Positions 55,712 through 63,388 of a stretch of DNA of 64,000 nt are shown piece by piece. The notes beneath the pieces are model-generated. The model saw only the letters and a program-made list of their open reading frames with translations, did not search any database and was not told the origin of the DNA. The position numbers and the translations under genes were made by a program. The DNA is taken from the NCBI GenBank assembly GCA_902763155.1, contig CACWQS010000012.1:1-64000 (forward strand), in the 5' to 3' direction. Source of the DNA: an uncultured Pseudomonadota bacterium (GTDB taxonomy: Bacteria; Pseudomonadota; Alphaproteobacteria; RF32; CAG-239). Numbering within the stretch: the stretch's first letter is position 1; the number at the start of each line of letters is the position of its first letter.

Positions 55712-57121
55712 TCAGTCAATCGGACTGTTTTCTCGCAAATGTTGCTTAATATTACCCATTTGCCAACGCAATCTATCGGCACTGAAACGGCGAATATAAT
55801 AAATGTAACCGACCACCACCAGCAAACCGGCCGCCGCCCAAGAAATCGGGCTGGCATACATAATCCCCTCATAGCCGATAAGTTTGGCCAAATAAACAGC
55901 GGCAAAAGCCCGCGTAATAAGCTCGGTAACGCTCGAAAGCAAAGGTAATAAAGGCTTTCCCATACCCTGAATGGTATTGCGAAATACAAAAATTAAACCC
56001 AAGAAAAAATAAAACATCGTGCTGATAACAAGATATTGATTACCGACCGAGATAATCAACGAAACATCATTACCGTCGCTTTTTCCGGTATCTATAAACA
56101 TAGCAATCATATATTCGCCGACATAACGCACCAACACAAAACCGATAATACTGATGAGCGTTGACATGATAAAGGCATATCTCACTCCGCGGCGAATACG
56201 CGACAACAGATTCGCCCCCCAATTTTGCGCCGAAAAAGTTGCCATCGCCAAACCGAGAGCCAATAGCGGTTGCGTCGCAAATTGCTCAATGCGCAAAGAT
56301 GCCGCAAAAGCCGCAATAATATCCGGCCCGAAAGAATTACAAACGCTTTGCACAATCATAATACTGAATGATAAAATCGAAAATTGCAGAGCCATCGGAA
56401 TGGCAATCCGCAAATGGTCGCGCATCACTTGCGGAGAAAAATGCATAAACCGGCGATGCAAACGCAGCAAAGGAAACTTGCGCCACATATAAATAAAGCA
56501 AATAACTACCGAAACGGTATTGGCTACCAACGTTCCGAGCGCCGAACCGGCAACTCCCCAGTGAAACACGCCGATAAATATAAAATTCAGCAAAATATTC
56601 AACAAAGTACAGAAAATCAAGAAATAGAGCGGTGTCTTACTATCGCCCAAAGCCCGAATAAACCCCGAAAGCAAATTATACATAATAATCATCATCGAAC
56701 TTAGCGACAAAATGAACATAAAATCAAAGGCTTGATCGAAAATTTCCGCCGGAATATTCATAAGATGAAGCAACGGTTTAAGATAAAAACAAAGCCCCAA
56801 TGTAAGGATAATACTGAGCACCAAAGCCGCCAACAAACAATGAAAAACCGACTTCTGCACCCCGTCACCATCATGAGCCCCGAAACGTTGCGCCGTAACC
56901 ACCGTCAACCCGCCGGTAAAACCGAAAGCAATCATGAGAAAGACCATATAAATCGGAGCCGATGCTCCAATCGCCGCCAACGCTTGTATATTTATCAACC
57001 GCCCGACAATAATCATATCCGAAATCTGATATAGTTGCAAAAAAAGATTGCCTATTAACAACGGAATGGCAAATTTTATAATCAGTTTCAGCGGGTGTCC
57101 GACAGTTAAATCGTTTATCAT
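55712..57121 (-). CDS. MATE-family efflux transporter
   Basis: A protein of 469 residues with about twelve membrane helices. The N-terminal PLLIGNLFLQLYQISDMIIVGRLINIQALAAIGAS matches the MATE signature, as does the internal second half starting IAIPMALQFS. These proteins export drugs or metabolites in exchange for sodium or protons. The length fits the family (about 450). It is flanked by repeats on the right-hand (downstream) side and by a long AT-rich gap before the tRNA. Substrate unknown. Confidence 0.9.
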   Translation of the reverse strand: MINDLTVGHPLKLIIKFAIPLLIGNLFLQLYQISDMIIVGRLINIQALAAIGASAPIYMVFLMIAFGFTGGLTVVTAQRFGAHDGDGVQKSVFHCLLAALVLSIILTLGLCFYLKPLLHLMNIPAEIFDQAFDFMFILSLSSMMIIMYNLLSGFIRALGDSKTPLYFLIFCTLLNILLNFIFIGVFHWGVAGSALGTLVANTVSVVICFIYMWRKFPLLRLHRRFMHFSPQVMRDHLRIAIPMALQFSILSFSIMIVQSVCNSFGPDIIAAFAASLRIEQFATQPLLALGLAMATFSAQNWGANLLSRIRRGVRYAFIMSTLISIIGFVLVRYVGEYMIAMFIDTGKSDGNDVSLIISVGNQYLVISTMFYFFLGLIFVFRNTIQGMGKPLLPLLSSVTELITRAFAAVYLAKLIGYEGIMYASPISWAAAGLLVVVGYIYYIRRFSADRLRWQMGNIKQHLRENSPID

Positions 57122-57339
57122 TTTTTCCTCAATTTATTCGCTATTTTTATAGTGCGAATTTTTAAAAAGTAAAGGGAAAAGAGGTGCATTTCAGGAACAA
57201 AAACGAGCCGAAAAGGTACATTTTTATACATACTGCGAAGACTGTATATTCATTATTTACATTTTAAAATCATTTTTTTAAAAAAAGTGCTTGATTTTTA
57301 TTTTTTTAGCGTGTATAAGATTTTTTGTTGAAGCGAGAT
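57122..57339. other. Intergenic between MATE gene and tRNA
   Basis: Apart from AT-rich runs (a T-rich stretch near 57293-57306 that may belong to the tRNA promoter) nothing specific was recognised in this gap of about 220 bases. Confidence 0.5.
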
Positions 57340-57415
57340 GGGCGCTTAGCTCAGCTGGAAGAGCATCTCGTTTACACCGAGAGGGTCGGGAGTTCGAACC
57401 TCTCAGCGCCCACCA
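57340..57415 (+). tRNA. tRNA-Val (anticodon UAC)
   Basis: A full cloverleaf is present: acceptor GGGCGCT with AGCGCCC, D-arm GCTC/GAGC, anticodon stem TCTCG/CGAGA with loop TTTACAC (anticodon TAC at 57373-57375), T-arm GGGAG/CTCTC with loop TTCGAAC, and an encoded CCA end. It reads valine GUA and probably other GUN codons. Confidence 0.95.
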
Positions 57416-57421
57416 ATTGAA

Positions 57422-57447
57422 GCCACCTGCAAAGGTGGCTTTTTTGA
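57422..57447 (+). terminator. Terminator after tRNA-Val
   Basis: AGCCACCT-gcaa-AGGTGGCT is followed by TTTTTT. An identical hairpin recurs at about 57671-57696 behind the duplicated tRNA end. Confidence 0.85.
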
Positions 57448-57457
57448 TTATTGCACG

Positions 57458-57696
57458 AGAGGTTCGAACGACCGAAGGGAGCCGGAGGAACAAAAACAAC
57501 CTCTAAATGTTGTTTTTGGACGACGGGCGAAGTGAACGAGGTAAGCTAGCTAGCGCAAGCGAAGCACAGCGAACCCGTGAACGAGTGACCGAAGCGCAGT
57601 TAGTGATTGCCGAGTGAAACGAAGGCAGAACTTACAGAGCAAGAAGAACCTCTCAGCGCCCACCAACACAAGCCACCTGCAAAGGTGGCTTTTTTA
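57458..57696. repeat. Duplicated tRNA-Val 3' end and terminator
   Basis: CCTCTCAGCGCCCACCAA, the tRNA T-stem/acceptor/CCA end, is repeated near 57650, again followed by the same terminator hairpin; the two copies are about 250 bases apart. Between them GAGAGGTTCGAAC (57458) is an inverted copy of the T-arm, followed by a hairpin AAAAACAAC/GTTGTTTTT. No open reading frame. It may be the scar of a deleted tRNA copy or of a short integrated element. Confidence 0.6.
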
Positions 57697-57719
57697 ATGC
57701 ACAAAACACATCATCAACA

Positions 57720-57811
57720 CAAAAACTCGGATAGCGTGTGTAGATACGACGGAAGTCGATTGGCGCGGTGTACACAAATAGTACACGAGCGAAAAATAAT
57801 ACACCATCAGC
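57720..57811. repeat. Palindromic repeat family, partial left copy (locus B)
   Basis: It starts AAAAACTCGGATAGCG and holds the inner hairpin GTGTAC-acaaata-GTACAC. It lacks the right arm. The complete copy begins 92 bases later, the same spacing as at 28.0 kb. Confidence 0.75.
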
Positions 57812-57919
57812 AAAAAACTCGTCTAGCGAGCGTGATTGCGAAGTGTAATTTTCGACGCCGTGTAGATAATACTACACAAGGAGAAAATTTCCAAGCAAGC
57901 ACCAGCTAGACGAGTTTTT
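57812..57919. repeat. Palindromic repeat family, complete copy (locus B)
   Basis: AAAAAACTCGTCTAGC pairs with GCTAGACGAGTTTTT in perfect inversion. Inside are AATTTTC with GAAAATT and GTGTAG with CTACAC. Its right end overlaps the stop codon of ftsI on the minus strand. Confidence 0.8.
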
Positions 57920-59678
57920 AACGCTTGTAGGCGGCGTTAACTATACTCTTCTGCCTATCTATATCAAAGTCTGCTTTAACGTTGAGTTGCGGAGCCACCG
58001 CCGAAATAATATTTTTGGTAATCGGCACAGCATTCCAACCGGCTGTGGTATAACCAAAGGTCTCCTTGCTGGCTTTCGGATCGTCCATCACCACAATAAG
58101 TGTGTATTGCGGGTCAGATTCCGGAAAACCGGAAACAAATGATGAAATACTCTTTTTATGATTATAATGTCCGTTCTCAAGCTTATCGGCAGTGCCGGTC
58201 TTACCCATTACTTGATAGCCTTCGACATTAGCGCGCCGGCCGGTCCCGCGTGTTACCACAGCTCTTAATAATGTGCGCATATTCTCCGATGTTTTCTCTG
58301 AAACCACACGTTTGCCTTCATGCGGTTTATGATATACCAAACTCGGCTCATGATACATACCGCCGTTAATCACCGCCGCAAATGCACTGACAATATGGAG
58401 CGGAGTGGTAGAAATACCATATCCGTAACTGATAGTCGCCATAGTATGATTACTCCAACGATTTTCACTCAAAAACAGCGGTTTTGCCGTTTCAGGCAAT
58501 TCAAAATCTGCCAGTTTTTTATCCATATTTATACTCTGCAAAAAGCGCCGCTGAAATTTTTTACCGACTTTCAAAATCTCCAGAGTTGAACCGATGTTTG
58601 ACGATTCTACCAGAATATCTTCCGGCGTCAGCATCTTGTGCGAACCGTGCGGGTCGGTAACTTTAGCCTTGCCGAAAAACACCGGATGCGAGGTATCAAA
58701 CCTATCGGTAACTTTGACCTTTCCGCTTTCCAAACACAAAGCCGTATTAAACACTTTGAACACCGAACCGGCTTCATAAACACCTTTAGTGGCGAAATTG
58801 AACATAGCGCGGTCTTCCACTTTTAAGTTCTCATTCGGGTCAAAATCCGGCACCGAAACCAACGCCACTACTTGTCCGGTTTTGGCCTCCATTAAAATGG
58901 CTGCCGCACCTTCGGCATTGAACTGTTTAACACCTTCAATCAGCGCATCGCGAATCGTATTCTGAATACCTAAATCAAGCGATAACGATAGCGGTTTGGT
59001 CGAAGTGGTCAAACGTTCGTCCATTGCTTTTTCCACACCGGAAATTCCCTCATTATCGACGTTGGTATTGCCTAAAACGTGAGCAAACAGATTCTTATGC
59101 GGATAAATACGCTTTTCGCAATTTTCAAATTCCAATCCCGGAATGCCCAAATTATTAACTTGCATTTGTTGTGCCGGCGATAAGTTACGCTTCAAATAAA
59201 TGAAAGCACCGCGCTTCTGCAATTTAGCTAAGAAAGTTTCATAAGGAACATCGGGAAAAATAAAGTTCAACTTTTCGGCAACATCTTGCGTATTCTTGAT
59301 TTGCTTGGTATTGGCATACAAATTAACCGTTGGCAAAGAAGTGGCAATAATCTCACCGTTACGGTCTAAAATATCGGCACGTTTTACCGGATTCTTAAAA
59401 CGAATGATATCTTCATCGGCAAATTCATTTGTCGTAATAGCCGTATCAATATTGATACCGTGCCCCAAACAAACATAACTCACTCTGAGACATAGAACCG
59501 CATAAATCAGCACAAAACACAAAAGAGCAAACATCGTGCGTTGTCTGCACGTCAACACATTATCGCTCTCGGTCATATAACTTTTGCGCGACATGGCGCT
59601 ACGCGAAATTTTTATCTCCTGCCCCGGCAGATAAAACCGCTCGTCCTGACGCTTTGAAAAGTTGACCTTAAACCCCAT
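57918..59678 (-). CDS. ftsI: Penicillin-binding protein FtsI (PBP3-type transpeptidase)
   Basis: A protein of 586 residues. One N-terminal membrane helix (about 48-72) is followed by a pedestal domain and the transpeptidase domain with SVFK (S305, K308), SSN (359-361) and KTG (493-495). It cross-links septal peptidoglycan as part of the divisome. Its place after mraZ-rsmH-ftsL is the standard dcw order. The gene ends the unit here: murE, normally next, is missing, and the stop codon abuts a palindromic repeat. Confidence 0.95.
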   Translation of the reverse strand: MGFKVNFSKRQDERFYLPGQEIKISRSAMSRKSYMTESDNVLTCRQRTMFALLCFVLIYAVLCLRVSYVCLGHGINIDTAITTNEFADEDIIRFKNPVKRADILDRNGEIIATSLPTVNLYANTKQIKNTQDVAEKLNFIFPDVPYETFLAKLQKRGAFIYLKRNLSPAQQMQVNNLGIPGLEFENCEKRIYPHKNLFAHVLGNTNVDNEGISGVEKAMDERLTTSTKPLSLSLDLGIQNTIRDALIEGVKQFNAEGAAAILMEAKTGQVVALVSVPDFDPNENLKVEDRAMFNFATKGVYEAGSVFKVFNTALCLESGKVKVTDRFDTSHPVFFGKAKVTDPHGSHKMLTPEDILVESSNIGSTLEILKVGKKFQRRFLQSINMDKKLADFELPETAKPLFLSENRWSNHTMATISYGYGISTTPLHIVSAFAAVINGGMYHEPSLVYHKPHEGKRVVSEKTSENMRTLLRAVVTRGTGRRANVEGYQVMGKTGTADKLENGHYNHKKSISSFVSGFPESDPQYTLIVVMDDPKASKETFGYTTAGWNAVPITKNIISAVAPQLNVKADFDIDRQKSIVNAAYKR

Positions 59679-59679
59679 T

Positions 59680-60042
59680 TTACCTTTTGACCGCTTTAAC
59701 CAATGTCGTTAAATTTTTATGATTCATTTTGTTGTTATTTGTCTTTTGCGAATCTTCGTAATTGAATTGTAGCGCAGAATAGTTAATAATTTGTTCAGGT
59801 TTCGCATTTTCTAACGATAATTGGTCGTAAGCCAGTTTGCGCAAACGTTCCGGCGTGTTGTAATGGCTCCATTCGGCTTTCAAAACATGGATACTTTCCA
59901 TATTTTTCTGGATGTTAAGATTGATGGCGTCGCGCTTGCGCTCCAAAATTTGCACCTTATTTTTCAGCACCGAAGAACCGAGAGCAACGCTGAGCGTCAA
60001 AGTTAACCACAATACTAACATAGCCGTTTTAATACTACGCAT
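59680..60042 (-). CDS. ftsL: FtsL-like division protein
   Basis: A protein of 120 residues with one membrane helix near the N-terminus (about 7-25) and a periplasmic coiled coil (NKVQILERKRDAINLNIQKNMESIHVLKAEWSHYNTPERLRKLA). The ending of that coil, W-x-x-x-x-P-x-R-L-x-x-L-A, is typical of FtsL. FtsL works with FtsB and FtsQ to activate FtsI/FtsW at the septum. The sequence is weakly conserved in general, so the call leans on gene order between rsmH and ftsI. Confidence 0.85.
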   Translation of the reverse strand: MRSIKTAMLVLWLTLTLSVALGSSVLKNKVQILERKRDAINLNIQKNMESIHVLKAEWSHYNTPERLRKLAYDQLSLENAKPEQIINYSALQFNYEDSQKTNNNKMNHKNLTTLVKAVKR

Positions 60043-60046
60043 TAAA

Positions 60047-60961
60047 CTACCTCCTCACCGCATATCTTAATTTTGCCGAACGCGCACGCGGGTTTTGCGC
60101 ACATTCTGCCGCCGTCGGAACAATCACTTTAGAAACACTTGCAAACAAACTGTCATCTTGCACCAGTTCCGGTGCATATTTGGAAACGCGAATTTTCTTA
60201 CCGCCGTTTTCCTTCATAAAGTTCTTTACAATCCTATCTTCAAGCGAATGAAAATCCACTACCACCAAACGTCCGCCGCTATATAGGCGTGATGCCGCAC
60301 CATTTAATCCTCTTACCAACTCGCTCAGTTCATCATTAACTGCTATACGCAACGCTTGAAAAGTGCGGGTTGCCGGATCAATTTCTCCGGCGCGCTTATG
60401 AATAACTCCATAAATAATATTTGCCAGTTCGGTAGTCGTTTCTATCGGCTTTTGGTGCCGTGCCGCAACAATACGCGCCGCAATCTGCCGCGATTTACGC
60501 TCTTCGCCGAATTCATAAATTAAATCTGCCAATTCTTTTTCGCCATAACCATTTACAATATCCGCCGCACTTGTTCCTTCGCACGACATCCGCATATCAA
60601 GCGCCGCCTCTTTGGCAAACGAAAATCCTCTCTCGGCATCATCTAGCTGCATCGAAGAAACGCCGATATCAAACACTGCACCATTAATTTTTTCCGGCAC
60701 CAAATCGGCAAAATTACCGAACTGACCAGCCCGAAATTCAAATCGTGCACCATACATATTTTTCATCTCATTGGCACGAACACGCACATTCGGATCTCTG
60801 TCAAGGGCAATAACTTTACAATCTTCCGCTTCCAATATCGCCTTCGAATAGCCGCCGTTACCAAATGTGGCATCAACATAAACTTCTCCTTTTTGCGGAT
60901 TAAGATATTGCAAAACTTCGGACAGCATCACAGGAACATGCCGTTGCTTAACAGGCGCCAT
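60047..60961 (-). CDS. rsmH: 16S rRNA (cytosine-1402-N4)-methyltransferase
   Basis: A protein of 304 residues. The N-terminal HVPVMLSEVLQYL is the RsmH/MraW opening. The SAM motif is VDATFGNGGYS, and GAVFDIGVSSMQLDDAERGFSF is the family signature. It methylates C1402 of 16S rRNA. The start at 60961, with AGGAGG upstream and a TAATG overlap with the mraZ stop, replaces a longer frame that would extend into mraZ. Confidence 0.96.
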   Translation of the reverse strand: MAPVKQRHVPVMLSEVLQYLNPQKGEVYVDATFGNGGYSKAILEAEDCKVIALDRDPNVRVRANEMKNMYGARFEFRAGQFGNFADLVPEKINGAVFDIGVSSMQLDDAERGFSFAKEAALDMRMSCEGTSAADIVNGYGEKELADLIYEFGEERKSRQIAARIVAARHQKPIETTTELANIIYGVIHKRAGEIDPATRTFQALRIAVNDELSELVRGLNGAASRLYSGGRLVVVDFHSLEDRIVKNFMKENGGKKIRVSKYAPELVQDDSLFASVSKVIVPTAAECAQNPRARSAKLRYAVRR

Positions 60962-61422
60962 TATTCCGCCTCCTTTTTTAAGGCCGGACGATTTTTCATA
61001 GCATCGGCACGGATTCGTGCTTCTTCTTTCGCCCAATTTTGCGGATTCCATATTTGAAATTTGCGCCCCTTACCTACAAACACCGCAGTATCGGTAATTT
61101 GCGCATGCTTAAGTAACTTTTCGGTTAGCACAATACGGCCGGTCGAATCAAAGCCGAAACGCTTGGCATCACCAAACACCAAGTTCGTCAAATTATCCTG
61201 CGTTTCCGAGAAAAAATCAGTGGCATTTTCAATTTCGGTCGCCAATTTATCCAGCGTTTCTTCCAAACATCCTTCAATACATGGTGCTGAAAGGCTGCGA
61301 TAACAAACAATTTCCGTTGATAATTCTTTAACCATTGCGCGGTAATCTGACGGCAAGGAAACGCGACCTTTGGCGTCTACCTTGTTAACAACCGTATCCA
61401 TAAAGAGAAATATTTTTCTCAT
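60961..61422 (-). CDS. mraZ: Transcriptional regulator MraZ
   Basis: A protein of 153 residues with two AbrB-like (SpoVT) DNA-binding halves: VVNKVDAKGRVSLPSDYRAMV, and GFDSTGRIVLTEKLLKHA. MraZ heads the dcw cluster and commonly represses its own operon by binding short direct repeats with a 10-bp period. Such repeats are seen upstream here. The start at 61422 follows AAAGGA; an internal ATG at 61401 is an alternative. Confidence 0.95.
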   Translation of the reverse strand: MRKIFLFMDTVVNKVDAKGRVSLPSDYRAMVKELSTEIVCYRSLSAPCIEGCLEETLDKLATEIENATDFFSETQDNLTNLVFGDAKRFGFDSTGRIVLTEKLLKHAQITDTAVFVGKGRKFQIWNPQNWAKEEARIRADAMKNRPALKKEAE

Positions 61423-61457
61423 GCCAGATTCCTTTGATGGGTTATCATTCTATTTAA

Positions 61458-61492
61458 ATGGTATATCATGGTATTTTATGGGATTCAATGGT
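61458..61492. promoter_or_regulatory. Four ATGGK direct repeats, candidate MraZ operator
   Basis: ATGGT, ATGGT, ATGGG and ATGGT start at 61458, 61468, 61478 and 61488, an exact 10-bp period, 36 bases upstream of mraZ. MraZ boxes in E. coli are TGGGN repeats with 5-bp spacers, the same period. Here most copies read TGGTA. Confidence 0.6.
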
Positions 61493-61514
61493 ATTTTTTA
61501 GCATTTTATTAACT

Positions 61515-61529
61515 GTTCGCTGTTTGTTC
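61515..61529. promoter_or_regulatory. LexA-type site GTTC-N7-GTTC before mraZ
   Basis: GTTCGCTGTTTGTTC matches the alphaproteobacterial SOS box exactly. It lies about 95 bases upstream of mraZ, next to the candidate MraZ operator. The link of the division operon to DNA damage is inference. Confidence 0.5.
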
Positions 61530-61634
61530 TAGAATAAAAAGGAAATTACTTCATTTTTAAATGAGTAAAAACAATGTGTTATATAATTTTAAAAATTTTT
61601 TAAAATAATTCACATAATAAAATTATAAAAAACG

Positions 61635-61664
61635 AAAAAAGACCCTCTTAATGGCAAGAGAGCC
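61635..61664 (-). terminator. Terminator after pgpA
   Basis: On the minus strand GGCTCTCTT pairs with AAGAGGGTC, including G-U pairs, and is followed by six T residues. It ends the pgpA transcript before the mraZ promoter region. Confidence 0.75.
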
Positions 61665-61691
61665 TTTATGATTGTTCCGAATCGGAAATTT

Positions 61692-62183
61692 TTATAAAAT
61701 CGGCAAATAACGAGTTGCAAAATAGAGCAAAATCGCCGCATAAACACCGGCGGCAATATCGTCAAGCATAACCCCCCACGCGTTCAATACTTTGGAATCA
61801 AAATATTTTGCCGGCTGCGGTTTTGTGATATCAAACAAGCGAAACAGAGCAAACCCTAATAGATATGTCCACCAAGCATGTAAATTGCCTACCAAAGCAT
61901 CAGCCACCAAGGCAAAACTAAGAAGTTGTCCGGCCGTTTCATCAATTACAATCAAGGAAGGATCATGTTTGGTATATTTTAAGACCTCTTTACTGGCAAC
62001 AACACCAACAAAAAAGCTGATTACTGTTGCCGCTAAAATCCCCCCAAAACCAAAGAAATATGCCATAACAAAGGCGAGAGGAAGCGTGGCCGCCGAACCG
62101 GCTGTTCCCGATGCAAACGGGCAAAACCCAACCCCGAACCAACTGCATAAAGTATAGCACAAAATTTTATACGCTTTTTTCAT
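61692..62183 (-). CDS. pgpA: Phosphatidylglycerophosphatase A
   Basis: A protein of 163 residues with three to four membrane helices. GVGFCPFASGTAGSAATLPL and LIVIDETAGQLLSF match the PgpA pattern (G-x-x-P-x-x-P-G-T-x-G-S and DExxG). It removes phosphate from phosphatidylglycerophosphate, the step after PgsA (encoded at 30.3 kb). Three ATGs in a row follow AAGGACT; the last (62183) has the best spacing, while an upstream ATG at 62213 lacks a site. Single gene with its own terminator. Confidence 0.9.
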   Translation of the reverse strand: MKKAYKILCYTLCSWFGVGFCPFASGTAGSAATLPLAFVMAYFFGFGGILAATVISFFVGVVASKEVLKYTKHDPSLIVIDETAGQLLSFALVADALVGNLHAWWTYLLGFALFRLFDITKPQPAKYFDSKVLNAWGVMLDDIAAGVYAAILLYFATRYLPIL

Positions 62184-62285
62184 CATCATAGTCCTTATTT
62201 TTTCTTGTATCATATCGTAAATACTTCGCTTGTCAACTGCCCAAACGACAGGTTCAAAAAATTTTGCATTTTGCGAAGAATCATC

Positions 62286-62315
62286 TTGACTTTACGACAT
62301 AATAATATGTATATT
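62286..62315 (+). promoter_or_regulatory. Promoter of secE-nusG
   Basis: TTGACT (62286-62291), an 18-base spacer and TATATT (62310-62315) precede secE by 39 bases. Confidence 0.6.
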
Positions 62316-62353
62316 GCCTTAGGTTTAACTATAGCTTAATATAAGGGTTATAA

Positions 62354-62545
62354 ATGAGTATCAGTCCTATACAGTTTTTTCGGCAAGTAAAACAAGAAGT
62401 TAAAAAAGTTACTTGGCCGACCAGAAAAGAGGTTATCCCGACTTGCACGATGGTAATTATTTTGGTTGCCATTGCCACAGCATTTTTCTTTGCTGTTGAT
62501 ATGGTTTTAGGTTGGGGTGTAGATAAAATTTTGCAATTAGGTTAA
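62354..62545 (+). CDS. secE: Preprotein translocase subunit SecE
   Basis: A protein of 63 residues. QFFRQVKQEVKKVTWPTRKEVIPTCTMVIILVAI is the SecE signature, followed by one membrane helix. SecE clamps the SecY channel in the inner membrane. It is the short, single-helix form usual in alphaproteobacteria. It lies 12 bases before nusG, the universal order. Confidence 0.95.
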   Translation: MSISPIQFFRQVKQEVKKVTWPTRKEVIPTCTMVIILVAIATAFFFAVDMVLGWGVDKILQLG

Positions 62546-62557
62546 AAGGATTTATAA

Positions 62558-63106
62558 ATGCAAGCGCGTTGGTATGTTGTTAATGTTTATTCCGGTTCGG
62601 AGAAAAAAGTTGCCGAATCAATTAAAGAACAAATTGTTTTGAAAAAAATGGAAGACCGTATTCAAGAAGTATGGGTTCCGACTGAAAACGTGGTAGTTCC
62701 GCGCAAAGGAGATAAACCGAAAGTTAAAGAACAGAAGTTCTTCCCGGGATATATTTTGGTTAAGATGGATATTGATGATCCGCAAACTCGTGATGAAACT
62801 TTGCTCGTGATTAAAAATACCGCACGCGTAAGCGGCTTTTTGGGCAGCCGTATTAAACCGATGCCGATTAGTGATGCCGAAGTGCAACGTATTATGGACC
62901 AAATTGAAGAAGGCACGGGACATACTCCGTCGGAAGTTATGTTTGAAATTGGTGAACAAGTTCGCGTGACCGAAGGTGCGTTTATGTCGTTTATCGGCAC
63001 GGTGCGTGATGTTGATCCGGAAAAGAACCGCCTTACCGTTTTGTTCTCGATTTTCGGACGCGAAACTCCGATGGAATTGGACTACAATCAAGTTGAGAAA
63101 GTGTAA
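62558..63106 (+). CDS. nusG: Transcription antitermination factor NusG
   Basis: A protein of 182 residues. The NGN domain begins ARWYVVNVYSGSEKKVAESI and contains FFPGYILVKM; the KOW domain is near the C-terminus (EQVRVTEGAFMSFIGTVRDVDPEKNRLTVLFSIFGRETPMEL). NusG binds RNA polymerase and couples it to ribosomes or Rho. A strong terminator follows, so ribosomal protein genes that usually come next (rplK) are not continuous with it here. Confidence 0.96.
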   Translation: MQARWYVVNVYSGSEKKVAESIKEQIVLKKMEDRIQEVWVPTENVVVPRKGDKPKVKEQKFFPGYILVKMDIDDPQTRDETLLVIKNTARVSGFLGSRIKPMPISDAEVQRIMDQIEEGTGHTPSEVMFEIGEQVRVTEGAFMSFIGTVRDVDPEKNRLTVLFSIFGRETPMELDYNQVEKV

Positions 63107-63127
63107 TTTATAATAAAGGTTCGCTAT

Positions 63128-63157
63128 AAAAAATCCCGCAAACCCGCGGGATTTTTT
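63128..63157 (+). terminator. Terminator after nusG
   Basis: AAAAAATCCCGC-aaacc-GCGGGATTTTTT forms a hairpin of a dozen pairs whose ends supply A and T runs for both directions. Confidence 0.9.
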
Positions 63158-63185
63158 ATAAAAACATAAAAACAAACATTTATCT

Positions 63186-63388
63186 AAAAACTCGGATAGC
63201 GTGCGTGATTGCGTAGTGGAATTTTTGACGACGTGTACAAAGTAAAACATTTTCCTTAAAGTGGGATAAAAGTGCTTAATGCGAAGAAGGATTTTTTCGC
63301 CGTGTACAAAGTAGTACATAAGAAAAAATCCTTCAGGCAGAAAGTGCTTTTAGCACGCTTTCTAATCGACCAGCTAGACGAGTTTTTT
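63186..63388. repeat. Palindromic repeat family, diverged compound copy (locus C)
   Basis: The left end is AAAAACTCGGATAGCGTGCG and the right end CAGCTAGACGAGTTTTTT. The core holds GAAGGATTTTTTC paired with GAAAAAATCCTTC and a GTAC-type inner hairpin, plus an extra arm AAAGTGCTT/AGCACGCTTT. Its right end overlaps the stop of kdsB. A partial left copy followed by a full one can again be made out, with a shorter period. Confidence 0.7.

Noticed and set aside
57291..57909. Open frames of 70-100 codons over the tRNA and repeats
   Set aside because: They overlap the tRNA-Val, terminators and palindromic repeats, and have no ribosome sites.
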